Part shown: positions 1-10,134 of the stretch, in pieces
How positions within the stretch are numbered: position 1 is the stretch's first letter
Layout: the number at the start of each line of letters is the position of its first letter
Source of the DNA: Xenorhabdus eapokensis
GTDB taxonomy: Bacteria > Pseudomonadota > Gammaproteobacteria > Enterobacterales > Enterobacteriaceae
Length of the DNA stretch: 64,000 bases
Direction of reading: 5' to 3'
NCBI RefSeq assembly: GCF_001908105.1
Contig: NZ_MKGQ01000007.1
Location: forward strand, 1-64,000
The notes under the pieces: generated by a model
Databases searched by the model: none
What the model was told of the DNA's origin: nothing
What the model saw: the letters and a program-made list of their open reading frames with translations, nothing else
Position numbers and translations under genes: made by a program

Positions 1-81
1 ATGATAAAATCTTGCTGTGACATAGCCTTTTGTTCCTTTATTTCTCTATTTTTGACGACTTAAAGTTATAAAGGAGCGGCT

Positions 82-186
82 ATGTCATTTCAACTCACCC
101 TAAAAGTCGAGCATCGCGTTAAATTAAATATTTACCATTCGAATCCACTGGGAGTATGTATTGTAAATATACATACTCCTATTTAG
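82..186 (+). CDS. Possible 34-residue small ORF, unrecognised
   Basis: An ATG follows a good ribosome-binding site (AAAGGAG, about 6 bases upstream) and opens a 34-codon frame. The peptide resembles no family I know and shows no signal peptide or membrane segment. Its last third is a perfect inverted repeat, so the frame could simply be a gene fragment, or a chance ORF reading through a hairpin. No other gene is visible in bases 1-266. Confidence 0.25.
   Translation: MSFQLTLKVEHRVKLNIYHSNPLGVCIVNIHTPI
151..179. terminator. Perfect 11-bp inverted repeat, possible terminator
   Basis: GGAGTATGTAT (151-161) and ATACATACTCC (169-179) form a perfect stem around a 7-base loop. The plus strand continues with an AT-rich stretch (CTATTTAGATTT) but not a clean U-tract. 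It may end transcription entering from the left edge. Confidence 0.4.
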
Positions 187-266
187 ATTTATTATTTAAT
201 ACCAATGAAAGATACTCATTTCGGTAATGAAAGTCACAATACCTACCAGGCTTAGAATAGATAGAA

Positions 267-785
267 CTACTCCACTTGGTTGTTACGTGCTAACCATAAA
301 GAGAGCGCTTTCAGTGAATCCTGTGTGAACTCATCACAACGCGCTGTGATTTCTTGGGGTGTTAACCAGTAAACGGCGGTAACTTCTTCTTCCTGCAATG
401 CAAATGGCCCATGACTAACACAACTGAACAGGCCACCCCATATACGGCAAGTCTCCTCTTCATAATAAAAAATCCCATGTTCGGCAAAAGGAATACCTGC
501 AATTCCCAATTCCTCTTCGGCTTCCCGCCGCGCAGACTCAAGTAAATTTTCTCCTGCCATCACAACACCACCTGCCGTTGCATCCAATTTTCCCGGATAA
601 AAGTCTTTCGTTTCGGTGCGATGCTGAACCAGAATTTTGCCCATACCGTCATGCACGACAATATAGGTAGCACGATGCCTCAAGTTTTGCGCTCTCATCT
701 GCTGACGAGACGACTGTGCAATGACTTCATTGTCTTCATTGACAATGTCAATCCATTCAATATTGGCTGATTTTTCTTGCATCAT
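267..785 (-). CDS. yfcD: Nudix hydrolase YfcD
   Basis: A 172-residue Nudix hydrolase. The Nudix box lies at about residues 72-94 ([20 protein letters not shown] followed by ELG), with the REAEEEL core that binds Mg2+ and cleaves nucleoside-diphosphate-X substrates. The exact substrate of YfcD is not established. In length and position next to yfcG-yfcH it matches the enterobacterial gene. Two adjacent Met codons open the frame; an AAGG lies about 7 bases upstream of the first. It is divergent from yfcG, with promoters for both in the 124-base gap. Confidence 0.88.
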   Translation of the reverse strand: MMQEKSANIEWIDIVNEDNEVIAQSSRQQMRAQNLRHRATYIVVHDGMGKILVQHRTETKDFYPGKLDATAGGVVMAGENLLESARREAEEELGIAGIPFAEHGIFYYEEETCRIWGGLFSCVSHGPFALQEEEVTAVYWLTPQEITARCDEFTQDSLKALSLWLARNNQVE

Positions 786-909
786 TCTAAGAACCTTTTA
801 TCAATGAGTTGCATGTTATTTTTTGCAGTAAATTTATAACATTTATAGACAAACGATGGTAAGGTAACATCAATATATTTCTCAGAAAGTTATTATTGCT
901 GGAGGTTAT

Positions 910-1530
910 ATGATAGATCTATACTATGCTCCAACCCCAAATGGCTATAAAATTACCCTTTTTCTTGAAGAAGTTGGCATACCTTACACTACCTACCCCA
1001 TCAATATCAGTACTGGCGAACAGTTCAAACCTGAATTTCTTGCCATTTCACCCAATAACAAAATCCCCGCGATTGTCGATCACCAACCCGCTGATGGAGG
1101 AGAACCTATCTCTATCTTCGAATCAGGGGCTATTTTACTTTATCTGGCAAACAAAACAGGCCAGTTATTAAGCAAAGACTGGCGTGAACGTACCGAACAA
1201 CTGCAATGGCTGTTTTGGCAAGTTGCCGGTTTTGGCCCAATGCTCGGTCAAAATCACCATTTCAACCGCTACGCTCCAGAAGTTGTACCTTATGCCATTA
1301 ATCGCTATGTGGAAGAATCAAAACGGTTATACAAGGTGCTAAATACCCAACTGGAAAAAACGGCTTATCTCGGCGGAAACGAGTACAGCATCGCAGATAT
1401 TGCCACTTATCCGTGGGCAAGATGCTATGAACACCAAAAAATCGACCTACAGGATTATCCGGCGGTAGCTAAATGGCTGGATAAGATCAGCCAACGCCCT
1501 GCAACACAAACAGCCTATAAGGAAGCCTAA
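910..1530 (+). CDS. yfcG: Glutathione-dependent disulfide-bond oxidoreductase YfcG
   Basis: A 206-residue glutathione S-transferase-fold protein closely matching E. coli YfcG from the N-terminus (MIDLYYAPTPNGYKITLFLE). The thioredoxin-like domain covers about residues 1-85, with SPNNKIPAIVDH and FESGAI, which bind glutathione. The helical domain follows, with WLFWQVAGFGPMLGQNHHFN. YfcG is known to bind two glutathiones or glutathione disulfide and to reduce disulfides in the cytoplasm. The C-terminus is a few residues shorter than in E. coli. GGAGG sits upstream of the ATG. A weak hairpin follows the stop codon. Confidence 0.93.
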   Translation: MIDLYYAPTPNGYKITLFLEEVGIPYTTYPINISTGEQFKPEFLAISPNNKIPAIVDHQPADGGEPISIFESGAILLYLANKTGQLLSKDWRERTEQLQWLFWQVAGFGPMLGQNHHFNRYAPEVVPYAINRYVEESKRLYKVLNTQLEKTAYLGGNEYSIADIATYPWARCYEHQKIDLQDYPAVAKWLDKISQRPATQTAYKEA

Positions 1531-1552
1531 ATATCATTTGATGGCGATATTT
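1529..1552 (+). terminator. Weak hairpin after yfcG
   Basis: AAATATC (1529-1535) pairs with GATATTT (1546-1552) and is followed by TT and a mixed tract. The AT-rich stem starts in the yfcG stop codon. It may be a weak terminator; yfcH has room for its own promoter downstream. Confidence 0.3.
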
Positions 1553-1661
1553 TTCACCATAAAACTTGATATTGGTAACAGATAGCAGCGTATTTCGCTG
1601 CCACTTAAGTCATCCCTTGTTATAGTCAATACGCTATTATCTTTTGTTACAGGGGGTGGCT

Positions 1662-2576
1662 ATGCGTATCTTACTTACGGGGGGAACAGGGCTAATTGGT
1701 CGTCAATTGACCTGCCAGTTGATTTCTCTCTCCCATTCCATCACCATTTTAAGTCGTTCACCACAAAAGGTGTATTCACTGTTTTCTGATCGCGTTGAAT
1801 GTTGGACAACGCTAAATGACCAACCCGATCTTAATGGCTTTGATGCTGTTATCAATCTTGCTGGCGAGCCTATTATCAACAAACGATGGACAGCGAAACA
1901 AAAAGAGAAACTTTGTCAAAGCCGTTGGCAGATCACTGAACAATTGAGCAAGCTAATCAAGGCCAGTGAATCTCCACCATCTGTCTTTATTTCCGGCTCA
2001 GCCGTTGGCTATTATGGCGATCAGGGACAATCAGTCGTTACCGAAAACGATCTTCCTCATAATGAATTTGCCCATCAGCTTTGTGAACGTTGGGAGCAGC
2101 TTGCCCTACAGGCTCAAAGTGACAAAACCCGTGTATGTTTGTTACGTACAGGCATTGTATTAGCCCCCAAAGGAGGGGCATTGCAAAAAATGTTGCCACT
2201 ATTCCGGTTGGGTTTAGGGGGAGCAATCGGCAATGGCAAGCAGTATATGCCGTGGATACACATTGACGACATGGTCAATGGGATCTATTACCTGCTAGTA
2301 TCCCCTGAGCTATATGGCCCCTTTAATATGACATCTCCTTATCCGGTTCATAATGAGCTGTTTAGTGCCACACTCGCAACGATATTACATCGCCCTGCTT
2401 TTATACGCATACCTGCATTTGTGTTAAAAGCCATGATGGGAGAAGCCGCAGAGTTAATCTTAGGTGGTCAGCAAGCTATTCCCAAAAAACTGGAAGAAGC
2501 TGGGTTTGGTTTCCGTTATTTTCAACTGGAAGAAGCCTTGCAGGATGTCATGAAGGAAAAGAATAGTGCTTGCTAA
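1662..2576 (+). CDS. yfcH: YfcH, SDR-family epimerase-like protein
   Basis: A 304-residue extended short-chain dehydrogenase-like protein. The Rossmann nucleotide-binding motif is at the very start ([14 protein letters not shown]), and the DUF1731-type C-terminus is seen in cell-division-inhibitor-like SulA/YfcH proteins. Its catalytic substrate is unknown. I chose the ATG at 1662 over an upstream in-frame TTG (1644) because GGGGGTGG precedes it and because homologues begin at this Met. It is convergent with ubiX, with a long hairpin between them. Confidence 0.88.
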   Translation: MRILLTGGTGLIGRQLTCQLISLSHSITILSRSPQKVYSLFSDRVECWTTLNDQPDLNGFDAVINLAGEPIINKRWTAKQKEKLCQSRWQITEQLSKLIKASESPPSVFISGSAVGYYGDQGQSVVTENDLPHNEFAHQLCERWEQLALQAQSDKTRVCLLRTGIVLAPKGGALQKMLPLFRLGLGGAIGNGKQYMPWIHIDDMVNGIYYLLVSPELYGPFNMTSPYPVHNELFSATLATILHRPAFIRIPAFVLKAMMGEAAELILGGQQAIPKKLEEAGFGFRYFQLEEALQDVMKEKNSAC

Positions 2577-2609
2577 CTTTATATATCCGAATAAGAATAA
2601 GGTCGTCAA

Positions 2610-2646
2610 CAATATGCTGTTGTCGTTCATTCACAACAGCATATTG
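2610..2646. terminator. 14-bp perfect hairpin between yfcH and ubiX
   Basis: CAATATGCTGTTGT (2610-2623) and ACAACAGCATATTG (2633-2646) form a perfect 14-bp stem with a 9-base loop, exactly between two convergent genes. Neither side carries a strong T-run, so it is either a bidirectional terminator or a 3'-end stabilising structure. Confidence 0.6.
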
Positions 2647-2653
2647 ATTCAAC

Positions 2654-3244
2654 TTAAATGCCATACTCAGTGGGTTTAGCGCCCTGCCAACGGCTAAACA
2701 GATCTTCTGGCAAGTCAATCTCAAATTGATCAAGTACCCGATTAACCGTCTGGTCGATAATATCCTGAATATGTTCAGGACGATGATAAAATGCGGGAAC
2801 AGGCGGCATGATCACCGCCCCAATTTCTGCTGCCTGCACCATTAACCTCAAGTGCCCCAAGTGCAAGGGTGTTTCCCTCACTCCCAACACGAGTTTGCGC
2901 TTCTCTTTCAAAACAACATCAGCGGCACGGGTAATTAAGCCGTCAGTGTAACTGTGTACAATACCTGATAAAGTTTTTATGGAGCACGGCAAAATCACCA
3001 TACCCGATGTCTTAAAAGAGCCAGAGGAAATGGCTGCGGCAATATCACGATTGTCATGTACAACATCAGCCAAAGCCTGTACATCTCGCAACGTGTAGTC
3101 CGTCTCCAAGGCCAACGTCTGCCGAGCTGATTGGCTGATCACTAAATGCGTTTCAATGCCTTCTACTGGCTGCAACACTTGCAGCAACCTGACACCATAA
3201 ATTGCACCACTCGCTCCGGTCAGCCCGACAATCAATTTCTTCAT
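2654..3244 (-). CDS. ubiX: Flavin prenyltransferase UbiX
   Basis: A 196-residue flavoprotein of the UbiX/Pad1 family. It makes prenylated FMN from dimethylallyl phosphate and FMN, the cofactor of the UbiD decarboxylase in ubiquinone synthesis. The N-terminal GLTGASGAIYG phosphate-binding loop, the SSGSFKTSGM region and KLVLGVRETPLHLGHLRLM are diagnostic. Length is as usual for the family. It lies 45 bases downstream of purF on the same strand and probably shares the PurR-controlled cvpA-purF transcript, as in E. coli. Confidence 0.95.
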   Translation of the reverse strand: MKKLIVGLTGASGAIYGVRLLQVLQPVEGIETHLVISQSARQTLALETDYTLRDVQALADVVHDNRDIAAAISSGSFKTSGMVILPCSIKTLSGIVHSYTDGLITRAADVVLKEKRKLVLGVRETPLHLGHLRLMVQAAEIGAVIMPPVPAFYHRPEHIQDIIDQTVNRVLDQFEIDLPEDLFSRWQGAKPTEYGI

Positions 3245-3289
3245 GTTTTCCTCTGGAATTCTAGCTATAACTGCATGATAATAACAATA

Positions 3290-4807
3290 TTATCCTTCAT
3301 TATATATTTCCAGATCCTCTATTTCGCCCTGTCCACGCACTTTCATAGCATCGTCTTTACGCAGGTTTTCCAGATAGTCGAGGTAACACTGGTCAATGTC
3401 TTTCGTGACATAGATACCATCGAATACAGAGCATTCGAATTTTTCAATGTCAGGGTTTTCTTCCCGGACAGCCTGAACAAGATCGTGAAGGTTTTGGTAT
3501 ATCAGCGCATCAGCACCAATGATCTGACGAATTTCATCCACTTCCCGGCCGTGGGCAATCAGTTCATTGGCATTCGGCATATCAATACCATAAACATTCG
3601 GGAAGCGAACTTCCGGTGCCGCCGAAGCAAAATAGACTTTCTTAGCTCCCGCTTCACGCGCCAGTTCAACAATCTGTTCAGACGTGGTTCCACGCACAAT
3701 GGAATCATCCACCAGCAACACATTTTTACCCCTGAATTCAGCGCGATTAGCATTCAGTTTACGACGAACGGATTTACGTCGCTCCTGCTGACCAGGCATG
3801 ATAAAGGTACGCCCTACATAACGGTTTTTGACAAATCCCTGACGATAGGGCTTATCCAGAATATGGGCAATTTCCAAGGCGATATCACAAGAGGTTTCCG
3901 GTACGGGAATAACGACATCAATATGTAAGTCTTCCCACTCACGGGCAATTTTTTCCCCCAATTTCCGTCCCATCCGTAATCGGGCGTTATATACCGAAAT
4001 CTTGTCAATAAAGGAATCCGGACGAGCGAAATAGACAAACTCGAACAAACAAGGGGTTAATGATGGGTTTTCTGCACACTGGCGCGTAAACAATTGCCCG
4101 TTTTCAGTGATATAAATCGCCTCCCCAGAAGCCACATCACGCAGAAACTCAAAACCCAATGTATCCAGCGCCACACTTTCCGATGCCACCATATATTCAT
4201 TGCGACCATCTTTCAGTGTTTTCTTTCCCAACACCAGAGGGCGAATGCCATGTGGATCACGAAAAGCCACCAATCCATGCCCAATAATCATGGCAACACA
4301 AGCGTAAGCTCCACGAATTTTTTTGTGCGTTTTTGAGACTGCTGAAAAAACATCATCAGGCTCTAAGGGGAAATGGGGAAATTGGGTTAATTCATTGGCA
4401 AAAATATTTAGGAGAATTTCGGAATCTGAGGTCGTGTTGACATGACGGCGGGCATCTTCAAACAGCATTTTTTTCAATTCATGTGCGTTTGTCAGATTGC
4501 CGTTATGTGCCAACGTAATACCAAAAGGAGAATTCACATAAAAGGGCTGCGCTTCAGATGCACTGGAACTGCCCGCCGTAGGATAACGGACATGCCCAAT
4601 GCCGATGGTTCCCTGTAAACGTAGCATGTGCCGTGTTTCAAACACATCCTTGACCAAACCATTAGCCTTACGTAAACGAAACCCATTGTTACCATCAATA
4701 GTTGCAATACCTGCTGCATCTTGTCCACGGTGCTGAAGCACCGTCAATGCATCATAAATCGATTGGTTAACCGGTGTAAAACCGACGATACCGACAATAC
4801 CGCACAT
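3290..4807 (-). CDS. purF: Amidophosphoribosyltransferase PurF
   Basis: A 505-residue first enzyme of de novo purine synthesis, which makes 5-phosphoribosylamine from PRPP and glutamine. The N-terminal nucleophile Cys directly follows the initiator Met (MCGIVGIVG), so the start must be 4807, not the Met five codons upstream; AGGAAAGG is well placed ahead of it. The Ntn-type glutaminase half holds HNGNLTNA. The C-terminal phosphoribosyltransferase half holds the PRPP loop [16 protein letters not shown]. It is co-directional with cvpA (32 bases away) behind a PurR operator. Confidence 0.97.
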   Translation of the reverse strand: MCGIVGIVGFTPVNQSIYDALTVLQHRGQDAAGIATIDGNNGFRLRKANGLVKDVFETRHMLRLQGTIGIGHVRYPTAGSSSASEAQPFYVNSPFGITLAHNGNLTNAHELKKMLFEDARRHVNTTSDSEILLNIFANELTQFPHFPLEPDDVFSAVSKTHKKIRGAYACVAMIIGHGLVAFRDPHGIRPLVLGKKTLKDGRNEYMVASESVALDTLGFEFLRDVASGEAIYITENGQLFTRQCAENPSLTPCLFEFVYFARPDSFIDKISVYNARLRMGRKLGEKIAREWEDLHIDVVIPVPETSCDIALEIAHILDKPYRQGFVKNRYVGRTFIMPGQQERRKSVRRKLNANRAEFRGKNVLLVDDSIVRGTTSEQIVELAREAGAKKVYFASAAPEVRFPNVYGIDMPNANELIAHGREVDEIRQIIGADALIYQNLHDLVQAVREENPDIEKFECSVFDGIYVTKDIDQCYLDYLENLRKDDAMKVRGQGEIEDLEIYNEG

Positions 4808-4839
4808 GTAGCCTTTCCTCATCAGCCAAGCGGAGAGCG

Positions 4840-5328
4840 TTATCTCTCCGGCAGGAAACTCGACGCACTTTGTAGGTAGTCAAAAAACCACCTGATAATT
4901 TGACTAAACTGTGGGATCAGTTGTGATTGTTGCCAATTCTGACTTTTGGGTAGTGGCGTGAAAGAGTCCGCAAGAAACAAAATAGCAGAGACTACCAAGA
5001 CACCCCGCAAAGCCCCAAAACAGATCCCCAAAACTCGATCAGTACCTGACAGGCCCGTTCGCTGAACAAGTGAACCAATGACATAGTTTACTACCGCACC
5101 AACAATCAGTGTTGCAATAAATAGGATAGCAATCGCTACCCCATTGCGCACCAGCTCATCCTCAAGGCGGGTAAAATAAGCCGCCAGATAAGTATAGAAG
5201 TGGCTTGCAACAAAGAAAGCACAGCCCCACGTTATCAGGGAGAGCGCTTCACGAACAAAGCCACGAATCAAGCTAACCAGTGCCGAGAAACCAATGATGG
5301 CAATAATCGTATAATCAATCCAGACCAT
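4840..5328 (-). CDS. cvpA: CvpA, inner-membrane protein
   Basis: A 162-residue polytopic protein with about four hydrophobic segments, starting [14 protein letters not shown]. It is nearly collinear with E. coli CvpA, including [22 protein letters not shown] and the C-terminal [19 protein letters not shown]. CvpA is needed for colicin V production in E. coli and is linked to bile tolerance in several enterics; its molecular activity is unresolved. It is the first gene of the PurR-controlled cvpA-purF-ubiX unit. Confidence 0.94.
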   Translation of the reverse strand: MVWIDYTIIAIIGFSALVSLIRGFVREALSLITWGCAFFVASHFYTYLAAYFTRLEDELVRNGVAIAILFIATLIVGAVVNYVIGSLVQRTGLSGTDRVLGICFGALRGVLVVSAILFLADSFTPLPKSQNWQQSQLIPQFSQIIRWFFDYLQSASSFLPER

Positions 5329-5349
5329 ATTTTAATCCAAAAACAGGCT

Positions 5350-5367
5350 CCCGACATTCAGGTCGGG
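5350..5367 (-). terminator. Leader hairpin between PurR box and cvpA
   Basis: On the minus strand CCCGAC (5367-5362) pairs with GTCGGG (5355-5350) across a 6-base loop, followed six bases later by TTTTT. It lies inside the cvpA leader, downstream of the PurR box. It could act as an attenuator-like structure or only as a processing hairpin. Confidence 0.4.
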
Positions 5368-5383
5368 CGCATTCTAACAGAAA

Positions 5384-5399
5384 ACGAAAACGTTTGCGT
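5384..5399 (-). promoter_or_regulatory. PurR operator (PUR box) ahead of cvpA-purF
   Basis: The minus strand reads ACGCAAACGTTTTCGT, matching the recalled E. coli PUR box consensus (ACGCAAACGTTTTCNT) at every position. It is 55 bases upstream of the cvpA start. By analogy, the purine repressor with hypoxanthine or guanine bound would repress cvpA-purF here. Confidence 0.92.
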
Positions 5400-5428
5400 A
5401 GTAGATTTATCACTCTACTGAAAATTAA

Positions 5429-5458
5429 CCCTTATGGACTCCTCACTCCCCATAAAGG
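5429..5458 (-). terminator. Terminator of the accD-folC-dedD unit
   Basis: CCTTTATGG and CCATAAGGG arms (5458-5450 and 5437-5429 on the minus strand, one mismatch) enclose a 12-base loop and are followed by TTAATTTT. It sits 10 bases past the dedD stop. Confidence 0.6.
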
Positions 5459-5467
5459 CCAATCGAA

Positions 5468-6154
5468 TTATGGCTTATAGTTTTTGATCTGCCCTTGTAA
5501 TCCGGTAAGTTCCTTCAATTCGGACAAAACAGATGCCAGTACCTGCCTTGATGCATTCGGCCCTACATAGATTCGAGTTAATTGCCCCTGTACCGGAGAA
5601 GAAGGAACTGTATATACCTGATGCCCAGAAAGACGCAGCCTTGCCACTATCTCATCAACCTTATCCGCATTTTTTAATGCACCAAGCTGAACAACATATG
5701 CCGTTGCCTGAGGAGGCTGTTCTGTTGGCTTTGGTTTAGGTTCTGGCTTGCTTTCAACGCGAGGTTCAGGTTTAACCTGTGGCTTAGTTTCCACTTTCGG
5801 TTGAGGAGATGGCTCAGATTTCACCGTTACTTTAGGCTCTTGAATAACAGTAACAGGAGGTGCTGTTGTTGGCTCTGAAGGCGATGGCCGAGATAACATG
5901 TCTATATCCGGCTCTTGCTCCTGTGATTGCATTGCTTGTGCAGCACCTTCGGGCGGTGTAGATGGCATGTTTTGTGTCAATGGTGGGAGCGAATCAATAT
6001 CTTCTTCATCACCAGGTTTTGGCATCAACGGAATCGAAGCAAATTGCTCTTCGTTATATTGCTTATCGCCATCAAAAATCATAGGCAGGACAATCACGCC
6101 CAATGCGACAAGAACGATAGTGCCAACCAAGCGATTTTGGAATTTACTGGCCAC
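5468..6154 (-). CDS. dedD: DedD, SPOR-domain cell-division protein
   Basis: A 228-residue septal-ring protein. It has a short cytoplasmic N-terminus, one membrane helix (about residues 5-27), a low-complexity Pro/Lys/Glu/Val linker, and a C-terminal SPOR domain (about residues 150-228) that binds denuded peptidoglycan at the division site. I place the start at a GTG (6154), giving [11 protein letters not shown], which aligns with E. coli [11 protein letters not shown]. It overlaps the folC 3' end by 11 bases. The longer upstream extension reads in folC and is not credible. Confidence 0.9.
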   Translation of the reverse strand: MASKFQNRLVGTIVLVALGVIVLPMIFDGDKQYNEEQFASIPLMPKPGDEEDIDSLPPLTQNMPSTPPEGAAQAMQSQEQEPDIDMLSRPSPSEPTTAPPVTVIQEPKVTVKSEPSPQPKVETKPQVKPEPRVESKPEPKPKPTEQPPQATAYVVQLGALKNADKVDEIVARLRLSGHQVYTVPSSPVQGQLTRIYVGPNASRQVLASVLSELKELTGLQGQIKNYKP

Positions 6155-7448
6155 TTTCCTTGCCCTCCTCCAGTGCTTCCATAATATGTGCGACCGTGTG
6201 GAAAGAGCCACAAACCACGATAATATCTTGCACCGATGCGTCTTCCATTGCCTGTTGCCAGGCGGTTTTGACGTCGGCGAATGTCCGAGTCTGAGCCTGC
6301 ACAAGATGTCCAGACAGTACCTCGGCCTCTGCTCCCCTCAATTCATACAACGATGCGCAATACCACTCATCAATCTGTTGAGAAAGGCAAGCAAGTGTAC
6401 CTGCTATGTCTTTATCTGCCAACATGCCAACTACACCACGGATCTTACTGTCTGGTAAGCGAGGGAGTTCTGCCAGCTTTTGCACTAGATAACCCGCAGC
6501 ATGTGGATTATGAGCCACATCCAAAATGACCAACGGACTTTCCCTGACAATTTGGAAACGCCCTGGTAATTGCGCATTTCTTAGCCCTGCACAGATTGCT
6601 TGTTCATCAATGGCTTGGCTGACTTTGCCATCCTGCTGCAACAAGCAGTGAATCACCCCCATTGCAGTCGCGGCATTGGCCAGCGGCAAATTAGGTAAGG
6701 GTAATTCATTAAATTGTCGATTACCGCTTAGCCAGTTCCAGCTATTTTCATTCTGTGAGAAATGCCAATCAACGCCACGACGAAAGAGCTTCGCGCCCAA
6801 CTCATCTGCAACTTCAGCAATTGAGTGAGGCATATCATGTTCACCCACCACCGCAAAATGTCCACGGCGGAAAATGCCCGCTTTTTCACGGCCAATGTGT
6901 TCGCGATCTGCGCCCAACCAATCTGTATGATCCAGTGCAATACTGGTGATGGCGGCAATATCGGCATCAACGATATTGGTGGCATCCAAACGTCCACCCA
7001 GCCCAACTTCCAAAATCACAACATCAAGCTCCGCTTCTTTAAAAAGCTGTAATGCTGCCAACGTCCCATATTCAAAATAAGTTAATGAGATGTCGCCACG
7101 CTGAGCTTCAATCGCAGCAAATACACGGCAGAAATCTTGTTCCGCAGGTTCCTTTCCCTGAATACGTACCCTTTCGGTGTAGCGGACTAAGTGCGGGGAA
7201 CTGTACACGCCGACTTTAAGCCCTGCGGCCAGAAAAATAGATTCCAGAGTATGACAAGTGGTTCCTTTGCCATTGGTGCCTGATACCGTGATAACTTTTG
7301 GTGCCGGATTCAATAAGCCTAACTGGCGACCTAGTTTACCCACGCGCTCAAGCCCCATATCAATGGCTTTGGTATGCAGGTTTCCCAGATAGGAAAGCCA
7401 CGTCATCAGTGGCGACGTGGCTTGAGGAATTTGTGAAATATCAGACAT
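6144..7448 (-). CDS. folC: Bifunctional dihydrofolate/folylpolyglutamate synthase FolC
   Basis: A 434-residue Mur-ligase-type enzyme that adds glutamate to dihydropteroate and extends the glutamate tail of folates. The ATP loop GTNGKGTT is at residues 57-64. [13 protein letters not shown], the central [10 protein letters not shown] and [11 protein letters not shown] follow, all typical of the family. The start overlaps the accD stop (ATGTCTGA shared, 8 bases), and the stop overlaps the dedD start, so the three genes are translationally coupled. Confidence 0.95.
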   Translation of the reverse strand: MSDISQIPQATSPLMTWLSYLGNLHTKAIDMGLERVGKLGRQLGLLNPAPKVITVSGTNGKGTTCHTLESIFLAAGLKVGVYSSPHLVRYTERVRIQGKEPAEQDFCRVFAAIEAQRGDISLTYFEYGTLAALQLFKEAELDVVILEVGLGGRLDATNIVDADIAAITSIALDHTDWLGADREHIGREKAGIFRRGHFAVVGEHDMPHSIAEVADELGAKLFRRGVDWHFSQNENSWNWLSGNRQFNELPLPNLPLANAATAMGVIHCLLQQDGKVSQAIDEQAICAGLRNAQLPGRFQIVRESPLVILDVAHNPHAAGYLVQKLAELPRLPDSKIRGVVGMLADKDIAGTLACLSQQIDEWYCASLYELRGAEAEVLSGHLVQAQTRTFADVKTAWQQAMEDASVQDIIVVCGSFHTVAHIMEALEEGKESGQ

Positions 7449-8388
7449 CTTCTTTATTAGGATTGATGTTTATATCCGCTTCGACATCAGCAGGTTCAAC
7501 AACAGTTGCTTCTACTGTCTCTGCTTTTGTGCCCGGCTGTGGTTTATGAGTCAACATTGCAAGCAGGCTGGCAACTTTATCGCGCATGTCAGGACGACGC
7601 ACAATCATATCAATCGCACCTTTCTCCAGCAGGAATTCACTGCGCTGGAAACCTTCCGGCAATTTTTCCCGCACGGTCTGCTCGATGACACGAGGACCCG
7701 CAAAGCCAATCAATGCCTTAGGTTCACCGATATTGATATCACCAAGCATCCCCATACTTGCCGTTACTCCACCCATTGTTGGGTTGGTCAAAACACAGAT
7801 ATAAGGCAATCCACGATGTTGCATTTTTGCCAGCGCAGCACTGGTTTTTGCCATCTGCATCAGTGACATCAACGCTTCCTGCATACGTGCCCCACCACTG
7901 GAAGCAAAACAAACAAATGGGCAGTTATCTTCCAAAGCCTGTTCAACAGCACGCACAAAACGAGCGCCAACCACAGAGCCCATTGAGCCACCCATAAAAT
8001 TGAACTCAAAGGCACCAGCCACAACTGGCATGTCATGCAACTTACCTTTCATAACGATGAGTGCATCTTTTTCTTGCGTCTGCTTCTGGGCTGCAACTAA
8101 GCGATCTTTATATTTTTTGATATCGCGGAATTTCAGGGTATCTTTGGGTTCCAGCTCACTGCCTAATTCTGTGCCAGTACCTTCATCCAAAAATGAATGT
8201 AATCGCTTACGGGCTGAAATGCGCATATGGTGGTCGCATTTTGGACACACTTCAAGGTTACGCTCTAATTCAGCACGATAAAGTACCTGACTGCAACTGT
8301 CGCATTTTGTCCAAACTCCTTCAGGTATGCTTGCCTTACGAGTTTGTATAATTTTGCTTTTGTTTAGAATCTTTTCAATCCAGCTCAT
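7441..8388 (-). CDS. accD: Acetyl-CoA carboxylase carboxyltransferase subunit beta AccD
   Basis: A 315-residue beta subunit of the carboxyltransferase that makes malonyl-CoA for fatty acid synthesis. The N-terminal four-Cys zinc finger is visible at C29, C32, C48 and C51 (CDSC and CPKC). The crotonase-fold body contains [20 protein letters not shown] and [11 protein letters not shown]. It is about ten residues longer than E. coli AccD because of an acidic, valine-rich C-terminal tail. It heads the accD-folC-dedD overlap operon. Confidence 0.96.
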   Translation of the reverse strand: MSWIEKILNKSKIIQTRKASIPEGVWTKCDSCSQVLYRAELERNLEVCPKCDHHMRISARKRLHSFLDEGTGTELGSELEPKDTLKFRDIKKYKDRLVAAQKQTQEKDALIVMKGKLHDMPVVAGAFEFNFMGGSMGSVVGARFVRAVEQALEDNCPFVCFASSGGARMQEALMSLMQMAKTSAALAKMQHRGLPYICVLTNPTMGGVTASMGMLGDINIGEPKALIGFAGPRVIEQTVREKLPEGFQRSEFLLEKGAIDMIVRRPDMRDKVASLLAMLTHKPQPGTKAETVEATVVEPADVEADININPNKEDV

Positions 8389-8531
8389 TAATGAACCTTT
8401 CCGTCTGAATCTGGCTGCTGCCAGCTTTTGTTTTACGTGCCATTAAACCACAATGCCATCGCAGTGTGGATAAAAAACTGCTCAAACCTGTTTACGGTTA
8501 TCGATTTATCTATCTTCTATTTATCTGTCTT

Positions 8532-9230
8532 CTACTTATCTACTGCACGGTTTGTTGCTTTTTTCGATGCAGCACGACGATGACGCCAAATTTCTATGAT
8601 ACCTGGCAAAATAGAAATAAAAATAATTGCAACAATCAATAATTTCAGATTCTGCTGTATAACAGGCATATCACCAAATAAATAACCAGCATAAGTGAAT
8701 AATAGCACCCAGATAAAGGCACCGATTACATTATAAGCAGCAAAGTGGCGGTAAGACATTTTCCCCATTCCTGCAACAAACGGGGCAAACGTTCTGATAA
8801 TTGGCACAAACCGCGCCAAGATTATTGCTTTTCCACCATGTTTTTCATAAAACTCATGGGTTTTATCTAAATAACTGCGGCGAAAAATCTTTGAATTTGG
8901 ATTGGAAAATAATTTCTCACCAAAAATTCTGCCAAGGGTATAGTTGATAGCATCACCAATAATCGCGGCTGTCACCATCAAAGCCACCATGATGTGTACA
9001 TTCAGATCATTGGAATCTAATGCAGATAGTGCGCCAGCTACGAATAGCAAGGAGTCCCCTGGCAAAAATGGCGTGACCACCAAGCCTGTTTCACAAAATA
9101 TAATCAGAAATAGGATGCCATAAACCCAGTCACCATAACTAGCAACCAACTCAGCTAAATGAACATCAATATGTAAAATAAAATCGACAATGAATTTTGC
9201 AAAATCAACAAAATGAGTCAAAAACTCCAT
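8532..9230 (-). CDS. dedA: DedA-family inner-membrane protein
   Basis: A 232-residue DedA/VTT-superfamily membrane protein, linked to envelope homeostasis and undecaprenyl-phosphate or lipid translocation in relatives. Diagnostic stretches are [28 protein letters not shown] and the re-entrant [18 protein letters not shown], which holds the conserved arginines. The start at 9230 has GAGGA seven bases upstream; a Met seven codons earlier lacks a site. The N-terminus is about 13 residues longer than in E. coli DedA. Confidence 0.92.
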   Translation of the reverse strand: MEFLTHFVDFAKFIVDFILHIDVHLAELVASYGDWVYGILFLIIFCETGLVVTPFLPGDSLLFVAGALSALDSNDLNVHIMVALMVTAAIIGDAINYTLGRIFGEKLFSNPNSKIFRRSYLDKTHEFYEKHGGKAIILARFVPIIRTFAPFVAGMGKMSYRHFAAYNVIGAFIWVLLFTYAGYLFGDMPVIQQNLKLLIVAIIFISILPGIIEIWRHRRAASKKATNRAVDK

Positions 9231-9300
9231 AATATTCCTCGTTATGACCAAACTTCCCTGTCACGATTCGAAAATGTCAAATTAAATGATTTGCCAGAAA

Positions 9301-10134
9301 CTAATCATTTTCCAGAAACAGAGGTCCCATAATGGGTTCAGGTAAACCAAAACGCTCAGGGTAATCCACAGCAACTAAATATAAGCCTTCAGCCTTGGCA
9401 GTTGCTGCCGCTTTTGTCCTGTCTTTCAGTGCCAATAATGCAGCCATCCAGCCAATATCCTGGTTACCGCAACCAATTTCCAGTAAGCTGCCAACGATAT
9501 TGCGTACCATGTGATGAACGAAGGCATTCGCCTTAATGTCCACGACAATATAATGCCCGTACCGACTAACGTTAACATGCATCACATTGCGCCACGGTGA
9601 ATTGGACTGGCATTGCACTGCCCGGAAAGAGGTAAAGTCATTTTCTCCCAATAAGCTCTGTGCCGCTTCATGCATTTTTTTCTCATCCAATGGATAATGA
9701 AAATGCGTGACGCCATGCGCCAATACCGCGGGACGATAGCGATGGTTAAAAATCACATAGCGATAACGGCGAGCAGTGGCACTAAAACGGGCATGGAACT
9801 CATCATCCACCGTTTTAACCCAACGTACTGCAATATCCGGTGGCAAATGGGTATTTACGCCCATTGTCCATGCAGCATCTTTACGTTGGGCTGAGGTTTC
9901 AAAATGCACGACCTGCCCCGTCGCGTGTACCCCTGCATCCGTTCTACCCGCACAAAAAACTGAAATCGGTTCATTCGCTACTTTCGACAGGGCTTTTTCC
10001 AGACATTCCTGTACGCTTTTCACTTCTTGCTGACGCTGCCAACCATAATATCGACTGCCATCATATTCAATCCCCAGCGCAATTTTCACTTTTTTTGCCT
10101 CTGGCACAGACTGACTCAGCGCTGTATCCGACAT
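9301..10134 (-). CDS. truA: tRNA pseudouridine(38-40) synthase TruA
   Basis: A 277-residue pseudouridine synthase acting on positions 38-40 of the tRNA anticodon arm. The catalytic aspartate is D66 in [34 protein letters not shown] and [11 protein letters not shown] complete the family signature. Its ATG overlaps the usg stop by one base (TGATG), so translation is probably coupled. A roughly 15-residue N-terminal extension precedes the conserved core. Confidence 0.96.
   Translation of the reverse strand: MSDTALSQSVPEAKKVKIALGIEYDGSRYYGWQRQQEVKSVQECLEKALSKVANEPISVFCAGRTDAGVHATGQVVHFETSAQRKDAAWTMGVNTHLPPDIAVRWVKTVDDEFHARFSATARRYRYVIFNHRYRPAVLAHGVTHFHYPLDEKKMHEAAQSLLGENDFTSFRAVQCQSNSPWRNVMHVNVSRYGHYIVVDIKANAFVHHMVRNIVGSLLEIGCGNQDIGWMAALLALKDRTKAAATAKAEGLYLVAVDYPERFGLPEPIMGPLFLEND

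Noticed and set aside
3146..3928. 260-codon plus-strand ORF opposite purF and ubiX
   Set aside because: Entirely antisense to two strongly conserved genes, with composition typical of a shadow frame.
8507..8537. Imperfect 15-bp tandem repeat (ATCTATCTTCTATTT/ATCTGTCTTCTACTT) next to the dedA stop
   Set aside because: Only two degenerate copies, partly coding; no likely function.
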